Shown here: positions 1 to 5,521 of the stretch, in pieces
Layout: every line of letters begins with the position of its first letter
Position numbering within the stretch: the first letter of the stretch is position 1
Origin: Clostridia bacterium
GTDB taxonomy: Bacteria; Bacillota; Clostridia; Oscillospirales; CAG-272
Length of the DNA: 5,521 nucleotides
Reading direction: 5' to 3'
NCBI GenBank assembly: GCA_017540285.1
Contig: JAFYBI010000226.1
Coordinates: 1-5,521 of the forward strand
Notes under the pieces: generated by a model
What the model was told of the DNA's origin: nothing
Database searches by the model: none
The model's input: only the letters and a program-made list of their open reading frames with translations
Made by a program: the position numbers and the translations under genes

Positions 1-56
1 GAGGGCGGCTCCGGAGCCCTCTTGTCCGCCGTCCGCGCAGGACAGCAAATCAATGG

Positions 57-80
57 GAGAAAGCTCCGCAGAGCTTTCTC
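57..80. repeat. Perfect 10-bp stem-loop with 4-nt loop
   Basis: GAGAAAGCTC at 57-66 is exactly complementary to GAGCTTTCTC at 71-80, around the loop CGCA. On the plus strand it is followed by a pyrimidine-rich stretch with a TTTT run but no clean T-tract, so it is at best a weak rightward terminator for a gene left of the window. On the minus strand no T-run follows. It could equally be a structural element of a leftward RNA. Confidence 0.65.
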
Positions 81-180
81 TGACCTTTTCCTCTCCTTCT
101 CAAAGGAGATCGCCAGCACTCCACCTGCAAGCGCAGCCGCGCAGACGAAATGTGCGTCCGTTCTCCGCGGGCTTGCGCAG

Positions 181-311
181 TGAGCCCGCCTCCTGTCCCC
201 GGGCACCGCCCGGTGAGCCCGCCTCCTGTCTCCGGGCACCGCCCGGTGAGCCCGCCTTTTGTCTCCGCGGACCCCGCGGCGCGCGCTCTTTTGTCCCCGG
301 GCACCGCCCGG
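181..311. repeat. Tandem array of four ~33-bp hairpin units
   Basis: Four units begin near 181, 214, 247 and 280. Units 1 and 2 are identical except at one base (198 versus 231); units 3 and 4 are diverged. Each contains a perfect 6-bp stem with the triloop ACC (GGT on the minus strand), at 199-213, 232-246, 265-279 and 297-311, a spacing of 33, 33 and 32 bases. Units 1, 2 and 4 use CCGGGC/GCCCGG. Unit 3 uses CCGCGG/CCGCGG, so two base pairs changed in both arms while pairing and loop were kept. A degenerate fifth copy (163-180) precedes the array with an imperfect stem. Between the hairpins of units 1 and 2 the minus strand reads AGGAGG (189-194, 222-227). The pattern suggests selection on structure rather than on a protein. 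Confidence 0.85.
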
Positions 312-358
312 ACCCCGCGCCGCGGCAAAATTTTCCCAAAAAATAAATCGAAAATCTC

Positions 359-387
359 TTGACAACCCGACGAGAATATGTCATAAT
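359..387 (+). promoter_or_regulatory. Sigma-A promoter for the SRAP gene
   Basis: The -35 is TTGACA (359-364, consensus), the spacer is exactly 17 bp, and the -10 is CATAAT (382-387, five of six) preceded by TG at 379-380, giving an extended -10. An A/T-rich tract lies just upstream. Transcription should start near 394, leaving a leader of about 84 nt before the ATG at 478. Its downstream region overlaps an opposing promoter. Confidence 0.85.
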
Positions 388-402
388 AGTGTCGCTGATG
401 CT

Positions 403-431
403 ATTATACACAGTCCCTTCGGATTTGTCAA
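403..431 (-). promoter_or_regulatory. Opposing consensus sigma-A promoter, reading leftward
   Basis: Read on the minus strand, TTGACA (431-426) is followed by a 17-bp spacer and TATAAT (408-403), a perfect consensus match. Transcription would start near 396 and run left through the rightward promoter and the hairpin array. No start codon with a ribosome binding site follows within the window, so the product is either a non-coding RNA or a long leader for a gene beyond the left edge. Its -35 and -10 mirror those of the rightward promoter about base 395. Confidence 0.75.
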
Positions 432-477
432 TAGAGTTTCGATTAATTTATGCCAAAATTTTAAGGAGAATCATCTT

Positions 478-1107
478 ATGTGCGGGCGATACCAGGCATG
501 GGTCGAGGACGATGCCCTCGTGGAGATCCTCGAAATGGAAAAACAAGGCGCCGCGGAGCGGTATCTGCGGCAGGCGGAGGTCTTCCCCGGCACCGTCCAG
601 CCCCTCCTCTACGGCTCCCTCGTGCGCGTGCGGGCCCACCTCTCCCTCTGGGGCATCCCCCTCGCGCCGTGGGGCAGAAAGGGCACCCTCATCAACGCGC
701 GCGCGGAAACGGCGGCGGAAAAAACCCTCTTCCGCCCGGCCTTCGACCGCGATCCCGCCCCCCAGCCAAAAGCCCGGCGCGCGGCGGTCGTGACCTCCGG
801 TTATTTCGAGTGGCGGGACGGCGTGAAGCACCACATCACGGACGCGGACGGCTCCCCCCTCTTCCTCGGCGCCCTCGAGATCGACGAACCCTCCTCCGCC
901 GCCGCCCCGAACATCGGCGACCTCACCGCAGCGCCGCCCCGCCGCCACGTCATCCTGACCACCCAGGCGACCGGCGCGCCCGCCCTCGTCCACGACCGCA
1001 TGCCCCTCTTCCTCCCCCGCGGCCGCCTCGACGCCTGGCTCTACGATCCCGACTTCGCCCGGTATATGCTCACCCACCCGTTCCCGCTTGCAATGAAGGT
1101 GGGGTGA
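478..1107 (+). CDS. SRAP-domain protein (YedK/HMCES type), abasic-site crosslinking
   Basis: This is a 209-residue SOS response-associated peptidase (SRAP) protein. Family members bind abasic sites in single-stranded DNA and form a thiazolidine crosslink through an N-terminal cysteine, shielding the lesion. The start is fixed by biology: Met-Cys-Gly-Arg-Tyr places Cys2 at the N-terminus once Met is removed, and AAGGAG (463-468) lies 9 nt upstream. Other family signatures are NARAET (Asn73, Arg75, Glu77), GYFEW with catalytic-type Glu111, and VHDRMP with His172. The segment before Glu111 reads RAAVVTSGYFEW, rather than the more usual Arg-Cys-Leu-x-Pro-Ala form, and an Ala/Pro-rich loop occupies about 138-154. 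Length is normal for the family. It sits alone on its strand, convergent with hpf 100 bp away, and has its own promoter at 359-387. No LexA-type operator was recognised, so SOS control is not shown. Identity is firm; activity is inferred. Confidence 0.95.
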   Translation: MCGRYQAWVEDDALVEILEMEKQGAAERYLRQAEVFPGTVQPLLYGSLVRVRAHLSLWGIPLAPWGRKGTLINARAETAAEKTLFRPAFDRDPAPQPKARRAAVVTSGYFEWRDGVKHHITDADGSPLFLGALEIDEPSSAAAPNIGDLTAAPPRRHVILTTQATGAPALVHDRMPLFLPRGRLDAWLYDPDFARYMLTHPFPLAMKVG

Positions 1108-1159
1108 ACGCCCTCCGCGGCCCCGATCCGTCGGGACCCGTCCGCTCTCCCCGGGCAGC

Positions 1160-1189
1160 AAAAAAAGGGCGGATCGCGTGAATCCGCCC
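1160..1189 (-). terminator. Rho-independent terminator of hpf
   Basis: On the minus strand an 8-bp stem (GGGCGGAT with ATCCGCCC; plus-strand arms 1167-1174 and 1182-1189) with a 7-nt loop is followed directly by seven T residues (complement of 1160-1166). It begins about 18 bp beyond the hpf stop codon. On the plus strand only CTCTTC follows, so it would stop SRAP transcription less well, though the hairpin could serve both convergent genes. Confidence 0.92.
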
Positions 1190-1207
1190 CTCTTCAACGG
1201 GAAATTC

Positions 1208-1750
1208 TCAGACCTGTTTCTTTTCGGGAACGATCAACCCGTAGCTGCCGCTGGATCTCTTGTAAACCACACAGGTGTCGCCGGAATCCGCATCCTCGAA
1301 GGCATAGAAGGAATGCCCGAGCAGATTCATCTGGAGAACGGCCTCTTCGGCGGTCATCGGCTTGAGCGGGAAGGTCTTGACGCGGATGTCGAACGCGCCT
1401 TCCTCCTCCACCGGAGCCTCGCTGGTACCGATGGCTGCTTCCGCCGCAGCGAAGGAGGACTTCATCCTCTTCTCGAGGCGGGTCTTGTTCTTGCGGATCT
1501 GACCTTCGATGGCGTCAATGGAGCGCGTCACGGCGGTCCGGTAATCCGAGTTCGTCTCTTCCCCGCGGAAGAGCGTTCCGACAACTGAGATGGTGATCTC
1601 CGCACAGACGGTATCGCGTACTTTCCGGAACGTCACGGCGGCGTCCGCGCCTCTCGGGAAGTAGCGATCGAATTTCGCGAGCTTTCTCTCGACGAATTCC
1701 CGCATATCGTCGCTGATGTTGACCTGTCTGCCGATAATGTTGATGTTCAT
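1208..1750 (-). CDS. hpf: Ribosome hibernation promoting factor, long form
   Basis: The 180-residue protein is a long-form HPF (RaiA/YfiA superfamily). The N-terminal domain (about 1-98) begins MNINIIGRQVNISDDMREFV, typical of the part that sits in the 30S decoding region. A charged, Ala/Glu-rich linker spans about 99-118. The C-terminal domain (about 119-178) carries the signatures FPLKPMTAEEA, LLGHSFYAF, VVYKR and YGLI, the dimerisation module that joins two 70S ribosomes into 100S particles in long-form HPFs. AAAGGA (complement of 1761-1766) lies 10 nt upstream of the ATG. The gene has its own promoter and a strong terminator and looks monocistronic. In Bacillus, hpf responds to stress and stationary phase; I cannot see a recognisable alternative-sigma site here. 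The length is normal and no key region is missing. Confidence 0.97.
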   Translation of the reverse strand: MNINIIGRQVNISDDMREFVERKLAKFDRYFPRGADAAVTFRKVRDTVCAEITISVVGTLFRGEETNSDYRTAVTRSIDAIEGQIRKNKTRLEKRMKSSFAAAEAAIGTSEAPVEEEGAFDIRVKTFPLKPMTAEEAVLQMNLLGHSFYAFEDADSGDTCVVYKRSSGSYGLIVPEKKQV

Positions 1751-1848
1751 GATCGTACCATCCTTTATGGAATTTGCCGTCCGGGATGCGCGCCGCAGGT
1801 CCGCCTTTGTCGGTCTTACTTGTGACGAATTTCCCTTCCGGCAGCTTT

Positions 1849-1877
1849 ATTATACCACACCCGGCGCCCGGAGTTGT
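1849..1877 (-). promoter_or_regulatory. Extended -10 promoter for hpf
   Basis: On the minus strand TATAAT (1854-1849) is preceded by TGG (1857-1855), a consensus extended -10. The hexamer expected at -35 (about 1877-1872, ACAACT) matches TTGACA poorly, so the extended -10 probably carries recognition, or an activator helps. Predicted start is near 1842, giving a leader of about 90 nt before the hpf ATG at 1750. Confidence 0.75.
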
Positions 1878-1954
1878 GGACGATTTGTTAAAGTTTACAG
1901 GAAGGCCGCCAGAAAATGAGGCCTACATGGTGAAAATACCGGAGAGCGGGCGGG

Positions 1955-1980
1955 GGAAACGGAAAACGGCCGTGCGGCCG
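1955..1980 (-). terminator. Probable intrinsic terminator of asd
   Basis: On the minus strand CGGCC-GCAC-GGCCG (1980-1967) forms a short, very GC-rich stem-loop followed by TTTTCCGTTTCC (1966-1955). It lies about 45 bp past the asd stop. The T-tract is interrupted, so readthrough toward hpf is possible. Confidence 0.5.
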
Positions 1981-2023
1981 CGCCAGAATGCGCAGACACC
2001 CAGCCGTTCGATCCTTTCCTGCC

Positions 2024-3103
2024 TCAATTCAGATAGCCCTGCCGGTACAAAAGCTCCGCGATCAGGACGCCGCCGCCGGCCGCACCGCGCAGCGTGTTGT
2101 GCGACAGCCCGACGAACTTGTAGTCGAACATCGTGTCCGGGCGGAGACGGCCGCAGGAGACGCCCATGCCGCCCCAGAGGTCGCGGTCGAGGCGGGTCTG
2201 CGGACGGTTCTCTTCCTCGAAGTAGGTGATGAACTGCTTCGGCGCGGAGGGCAGATCCAGCATCTGCGGGAGGCCGCGGAAGCTCTTCCACTCCGCGAGG
2301 ATCGTCTCCTTCGGCGGGGTGTTGTCGAAGGACATGAACACCGCGGCGGTGTGACCGTCGGAAACGGGGACGCGGATACACTGCGACGTGACGAGCGGCG
2401 TCTTCGTCGGGACGATCACGCCGTTTCTGACGTCGCCCCAGATCTTGAGGGGCTCGCGCTCGCTCTTCTCCTCTTCGCCGCCGATATAGGGGATGACGTT
2501 GTCGGTCATCTCGGGCCAGGTGTCGAAGGTCTTGCCCGCGCCGGAGATGGCCTGATAGGTGGTAACGAGGACCTCGCGCAGACCGTACTTGCGCAGGGGC
2601 GTGAGCATCGGGACGTAGCTCTGGATCGAGCAGTTCGGCTTGACGGCGATGAAGCCGCGCGTCGTGCCGAGGCGTCTCCGCTGGTGCTCGATGACGGCGA
2701 GATGGTCGGCGTTGATCTCCGGGATGACCATCGGGACGTCGCTCTGCCAGCGGTTGGCGGAATTGTTGGAGATCACGGGGATCTCCGCCTTCGCGTAACG
2801 CTCCTCGAGGGCGAGGATCTCTTCTTTTTTCATATCGACGGCGCAGAAGACGAAATCGGCGATCTTTCCGACCTCCTCCACCTCGGCGGCGTCGAGAACG
2901 GTCATGGAACGCACGGCCTCGGGGATCGGGGTCTTCATCTTCCAGCGGCCTCCGACGGCTTCTTCGTAGGTCCTTCCGGCGGAACGGGCGGACGCGGCGA
3001 CGCCGGCCACTTCAAAATACGGGTGGTTTTCGAGCAGGGTCAGAAAGCGCTGGCCCACCATGCCGGTCGCGCCGATGACGACGCACTTCAGTTTTTCTCT
3101 CAT
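2024..3103 (-). CDS. asd: Aspartate-semialdehyde dehydrogenase, long (archaeal/fungal) type
   Basis: The enzyme reduces aspartyl phosphate to aspartate semialdehyde with NADPH, the branch point toward lysine/diaminopimelate, threonine and methionine. The 359-residue protein begins MREKLKCVVIGATGMVGQRF, with the nucleotide-binding loop GATGMVG at 11-17. The catalytic cysteine is Cys158 in KPNCSIQ, and the proton-relay histidine is probably His251 in RVPVSDGHT. SNNSANRW (112-119) and QAISGAGK (184-191) are also typical. The length and the NCSIQ context fit the longer archaeal/fungal-like branch rather than the E. coli type. The frame stays open upstream to 3250, but the ATG at 3103 is chosen because GGAGG (complement of 3111-3115) lies 7 nt before it and the dinucleotide-fold strand starts there; the upstream part also spans the predicted promoter. 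No lysine or threonine gene adjoins it. Cytoplasmic. Confidence 0.97.
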   Translation of the reverse strand: MREKLKCVVIGATGMVGQRFLTLLENHPYFEVAGVAASARSAGRTYEEAVGGRWKMKTPIPEAVRSMTVLDAAEVEEVGKIADFVFCAVDMKKEEILALEERYAKAEIPVISNNSANRWQSDVPMVIPEINADHLAVIEHQRRRLGTTRGFIAVKPNCSIQSYVPMLTPLRKYGLREVLVTTYQAISGAGKTFDTWPEMTDNVIPYIGGEEEKSEREPLKIWGDVRNGVIVPTKTPLVTSQCIRVPVSDGHTAAVFMSFDNTPPKETILAEWKSFRGLPQMLDLPSAPKQFITYFEEENRPQTRLDRDLWGGMGVSCGRLRPDTMFDYKFVGLSHNTLRGAAGGGVLIAELLYRQGYLN

Positions 3104-3110
3104 GATAATG

Positions 3111-3131
3111 CCTCCGCGGAGCGATGCTCCG
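3111..3131 (-). promoter_or_regulatory. asd Shine-Dalgarno with abutting hairpin
   Basis: The asd ribosome binding site GGAGG is the complement of 3111-3115. One base upstream in the mRNA sits a perfect 6-bp hairpin, CGGAGC-ATC-GCTCCG (3131-3117). Stacked this close it could limit ribosome access to the site. No known riboswitch is recognised in the roughly 100-nt leader. Confidence 0.45.
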
Positions 3132-3208
3132 GATCGTTGCGGCAGCTGCGTCGGGACCTCATGTTCAAGCGGATCCGCGGCCGCAGCGGGACGGTTCGTT
3201 CGATGTTC

Positions 3209-3237
3209 ATTATAGCATGGAATGCGGGAAGTGTCGA
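3209..3237 (-). promoter_or_regulatory. Sigma-A promoter for asd
   Basis: On the minus strand TCGACA (3237-3232, five of six) is followed by a 17-bp spacer and TATAAT (3214-3209), with TGC directly before it as an extended -10. Expected start is near 3202, giving a leader of about 99 nt. It is divergent from the luxS promoter, with about 147 bp between the two -35 elements. Confidence 0.85.
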
Positions 3238-3320
3238 CTTCCGGATGCACAAAATGTCATCATTTCGGGCCATCAAAATCTGGCGAATATGCACGAAGTT
3301 TGATCCGGCTGCGATTCTCT

Positions 3321-3341
3321 GCGCGAAGGCCGCGCGTTTTT
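3321..3341 (+). terminator. Possible short rightward terminator upstream of luxS
   Basis: GCGCG (3321-3325), loop AAGGC, and CGCGC (3331-3335) form a 5-bp GC stem, followed by G and five T residues (3337-3341). It lies upstream of the predicted luxS promoter, so it could block antisense or stray rightward transcription from entering luxS. It would act as an attenuator only if a further upstream promoter exists, and I see none. The stem is short. Confidence 0.35.
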
Positions 3342-3384
3342 CTCCCGCTTCCCGCTCCTTTCTCACATTCTTCCCGCAAGAACC

Positions 3385-3413
3385 TTGTTTTCTTCCCGGA
3401 AATATGCTACAAT
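3385..3413 (+). promoter_or_regulatory. Extended -10 promoter for luxS
   Basis: TTGTTT (3385-3390) lies 17 bp before TACAAT (3408-3413). The motif TATGC directly precedes the -10, matching the TRTGn extended form common in Gram-positive bacteria. Expected start is near 3420, leaving a leader of only about 26 nt, too short for an S-box or other riboswitch. Confidence 0.8.
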
Positions 3414-3445
3414 AAAGGCAAACCATCCCACCGCAGGAGCCCGCC

Positions 3446-3916
3446 ATGGAACGCATTGCCAGCTTTACCGTCGATCACGACCTCCTCACGCCGGGGATCT
3501 ACGTCTCCCGCCGCGACGGGGATATCACCACCTACGACCTCCGCACCCGCACGCCCAACGCCGGCGACTACATGGACAACCGCACCATGCATTCGGTCGA
3601 GCACATGTTCGCGACCTTCGTCCGCAACTCCGCCATCCGCGACGCGGTGATCTATTTCGGCCCGATGGGCTGCCAGACCGGCTTTTACCTCCTCACCCGC
3701 GGCGTCCCGGACGAAGTTGTCCTCACCGTCACGAAGGACGTGCTGCGCCAAATCCTCGCCTACGAAGGCCCGGTCTTCGGCGCGTCGCGCAAGGAATGCG
3801 GCAACTACCGAAACCTCGACCTCGGCGACGCGAAGCGGGAATGCGCCCGCTACCTCGCCGTCCTCGAATCGAAGAACAACGACTTCCGCTACGCGGCGGC
3901 GGAAGGATCGCACTGA
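3446..3916 (+). CDS. luxS: S-ribosylhomocysteine lyase (AI-2 synthase)
   Basis: LuxS cleaves S-ribosylhomocysteine to homocysteine and DPD, recycling the by-product of S-adenosylmethionine-dependent methylation; DPD cyclises to AI-2. The protein has 156 residues, the usual length. The metal-site motif HSVEH supplies His49 and His53 as ligands with Glu52 as the general base. GPMGCQTGFY carries catalytic Cys76, and KECGNY gives the third metal ligand, Cys118. The N-terminus starts directly with the family-like DHDLLTPGIYVS stretch. AGGAG (3435-3439) lies 6 nt before the ATG. It is the first gene of a rightward unit with the GH31 gene 28 bp downstream. No pfs/mtnN nucleosidase gene, its usual metabolic partner, is present in the window. 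All key residues are intact. Confidence 0.98.
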   Translation: MERIASFTVDHDLLTPGIYVSRRDGDITTYDLRTRTPNAGDYMDNRTMHSVEHMFATFVRNSAIRDAVIYFGPMGCQTGFYLLTRGVPDEVVLTVTKDVLRQILAYEGPVFGASRKECGNYRNLDLGDAKRECARYLAVLESKNNDFRYAAAEGSH

Positions 3917-3944
3917 AAAACGGAAACACCGAAAGGAGCGCGCC

Positions 3945-5521
3945 ATGAAACGATTCACCCTCGGCACCCCCGAAGACCTCGTCCCCTCGAAATTCTGCCC
4001 CGGCTTCCGCTATGAAGAGACCCCCGTCTCCTACCCCGCCTCGAATTTCGTCTGCCGCGAGACGCCCGCCGGCTTCGTCGTCGAATTTCCCCTCGAGGAC
4101 GACTGCCAGATCTTCGGCTTCGGCCTGCAGCTGAGGCAGTTCAACCACCGCGGACGCAGCCTCAAGCTCGCGGTCAACGCGGACCCCGTCACGGCCAACG
4201 GCGAGAGCCACGCGCCCGTCCCCTTCTTCGTCACGAACAAGGGTTACGGCATGTATTTCGACACGGCCCGCTATGCGGAATTCGACTGCGGCAGGCAGAA
4301 GAATCCCGTCCTCGGCGGCAAACGCGCGGTTTCCGAGGGCGGCGCGGCGGACAACGAAGCCGATCTCTACGCCGCCCGGCGGGAGAACGCGGCCTATATG
4401 ACCGTGCGGATCCCGGCAGCCCGCGGCGTCGACGTCTACGTCATCGAGGGCAGGACGATCTCCGACATCGTCGCGCAGTACAACCTGCTCGCGGGCGGCG
4501 GTCCCGAGGTGCCCGCATGGGGCCTCGGCATGCTATACCGCTGCTACACGGGCTGGGACGCCGAGAAGATCAAGTCCGTCGCCGATTATTTCCGCGAGAA
4601 CGACATCCCCTGCGACATCATCGGTCTCGAGCCGGGCTGGCAGACGCACGCCTATTCCTGCACTTACAAATGGAGCAGCCGCTATCCCGATCCCGACGGT
4701 TTTCTCTCGTATCTGCGGGAGCGCGGGTATCACGTCAACCTGTGGGAGCACGCCTTCACCCACCCGGACGCCGATTTCTTCGGCGAGATCGCGCCGTATT
4801 CCGGCGACTGGATGGTCTGGGGCGGCCTCGTTCCGGACTTCGCGACGCCCGAAGCGCGTAAGATCTTCGCGGATTACACGCGGACCCACCTCGTGGAGCG
4901 CGGGATCGACGGCTTCAAGCTCGACGAATGCGATTCGAGCGACAACACGGGCGGCTGGAGCTTCCCGCTGACATCCCGCTTCCCCTCGGGCCTCGACGGC
5001 GAGCAGTACCACTCCCTCTTCGGCACGCTCTACATCCAGACCCTCCTGGACGCGCTCGGCGAGAGGAAGACCCTCTCCGAGGTGCGCAACATCGGCGCGC
5101 TTGCCGCCTCCTATCCGTTCGTTCTGTACAGCGATCTGTACGATCACCGGGACTTCATCCGCGGCGTCGTGAACTCCGGGTTCTCCGGGATCCTCTGGGC
5201 GCCGGAATTCCGCTCCGCGCACTCGAAGGAGGAGTGCGTCCGCCGCATGCAGGCCGTGGTGTTCTCGGTGCAGTGCCTCGTGAACGCGTGGAACTACGAC
5301 GGGATCCCGTGGGTCGTGCACGAATGCGAGGACGAGGTCAAGGAGCTGCTCCGCATCCGCGCGGGCCTCATCCCGATGCTGAAGGCGGCGTTCGAGAAGT
5401 ATCACGAGACGGGCATCCCGCCGATCCGCGCCCTTGTGATGGACTACACGGACGACGCGGCGACGTACGGGATCGACAACGAATACCTGTTCTGTGAGGA
5501 TCTTCTGGTCGCGCCCATCGC
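3945..5521 (+). CDS. GH31-family alpha-glycosidase, 3' end cut by window
   Basis: The first 525 codons of a TIM-barrel glycoside hydrolase of clan GH-D, family GH31 (alpha-glucosidase/alpha-xylosidase type). GAAAGGAG (3931-3938) lies 6 nt before the ATG. There is no signal peptide, so it is cytoplasmic and probably acts on imported oligosaccharides or glycosides. The N-terminal beta-sandwich (about 1-185) contains HAPVPFFVTNKGYGMYFDT (89-107). The barrel starts near AWGLG (191-195); RYPDPDGFLSYLRERGYHVNLW (246-267) matches the GH31 pattern. The nucleophile should be Asp327 in DGFKLDECD. By alignment from memory with E. coli YicI, Asp397 in VLYSDLYDH takes the place of the WGGD acid/base, and Arg381 is the conserved upstream Arg. 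Glu229 (IGLEPGW) and Glu421 (LWAPEF) stand where Asp is usual. Substrate is not predictable. Co-transcription with luxS is likely from the 28-bp gap. Confidence 0.9.
   Translation, partial: MKRFTLGTPEDLVPSKFCPGFRYEETPVSYPASNFVCRETPAGFVVEFPLEDDCQIFGFGLQLRQFNHRGRSLKLAVNADPVTANGESHAPVPFFVTNKGYGMYFDTARYAEFDCGRQKNPVLGGKRAVSEGGAADNEADLYAARRENAAYMTVRIPAARGVDVYVIEGRTISDIVAQYNLLAGGGPEVPAWGLGMLYRCYTGWDAEKIKSVADYFRENDIPCDIIGLEPGWQTHAYSCTYKWSSRYPDPDGFLSYLRERGYHVNLWEHAFTHPDADFFGEIAPYSGDWMVWGGLVPDFATPEARKIFADYTRTHLVERGIDGFKLDECDSSDNTGGWSFPLTSRFPSGLDGEQYHSLFGTLYIQTLLDALGERKTLSEVRNIGALAASYPFVLYSDLYDHRDFIRGVVNSGFSGILWAPEFRSAHSKEECVRRMQAVVFSVQCLVNAWNYDGIPWVVHECEDEVKELLRIRAGLIPMLKAAFEKYHETGIPPIRALVMDYTDDAATYGIDNEYLFCEDLLVAPI

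Larger units (their letters stand above)
1..358. other. Structured, apparently non-coding GC-rich region with hairpins
   Basis: No convincing gene is visible here. Open frames exist on both strands, but their products are Pro/Arg/Gly-rich reflections of a 33-bp repeat, which stays open in several frames because the unit is a multiple of three; none has a good ribosome binding site. The region holds a palindromic patch at 1-21 (GAGGGC pairing with GCCCTC, or GGCTCC with GGAGCC), a perfect stem-loop at 57-80, a weak hairpin at 163-180 and the array at 181-311. Bases 14-45 resemble a decayed repeat unit. An A/T-rich stretch at 327-356, including the palindrome AAAATTTT, lies just upstream of the rightward promoter and could act as an UP element. 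If the leftward promoter at 403-431 is active, this is its 5' transcribed region. Confidence 0.6.

Overview
This 5.5-kb window is GC-rich bacterial chromosome with compact, strongly biased coding sequence, clear AGGAG-type ribosome binding sites and sigma-A-type promoters, several with an extended TGn -10. A long-form hibernation factor, a LuxS, a long (archaeal/fungal-type) aspartate-semialdehyde dehydrogenase and a cytoplasmic GH31 glycosidase together suggest a high-GC clostridial Firmicute, perhaps of gut origin. That placement is inference; no rRNA or other marker is present.

Layout. Bases 1-477 hold no convincing gene. They contain a tandem array of about 33-bp hairpin units (181-311), a perfect 10-bp stem-loop (57-80), and two near-consensus promoters facing each other around one dyad centre at base 395. 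The rightward promoter drives a YedK/HMCES-type SRAP protein (478-1107). The leftward one would send an RNA through the hairpin array and off the left edge. Converging on the SRAP gene from the right is hpf (1208-1750, minus), with its own intrinsic terminator and extended -10 promoter. Upstream of hpf on the same strand lies asd (2024-3103, minus), with a separate promoter and a probable terminator, so the two look like separate units. Divergent from asd is luxS (3446-3916, plus), followed after 28 bp by a GH31 alpha-glycosidase that runs off the right edge (3945 onward).

How the genes relate. They are mostly housekeeping genes and do not form one pathway: protection of abasic DNA, ribosome hibernation, synthesis of aspartate-family amino acids, and methyl-cycle recycling with AI-2 production. 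The pairing with operon potential is luxS with GH31.

The most unusual parts are the mirror-image promoter pair and the hairpin array, in which one unit carries paired compensatory changes that preserve the stem. I see no complete novel defence system, CRISPR array, mobile element, tRNA or rRNA.
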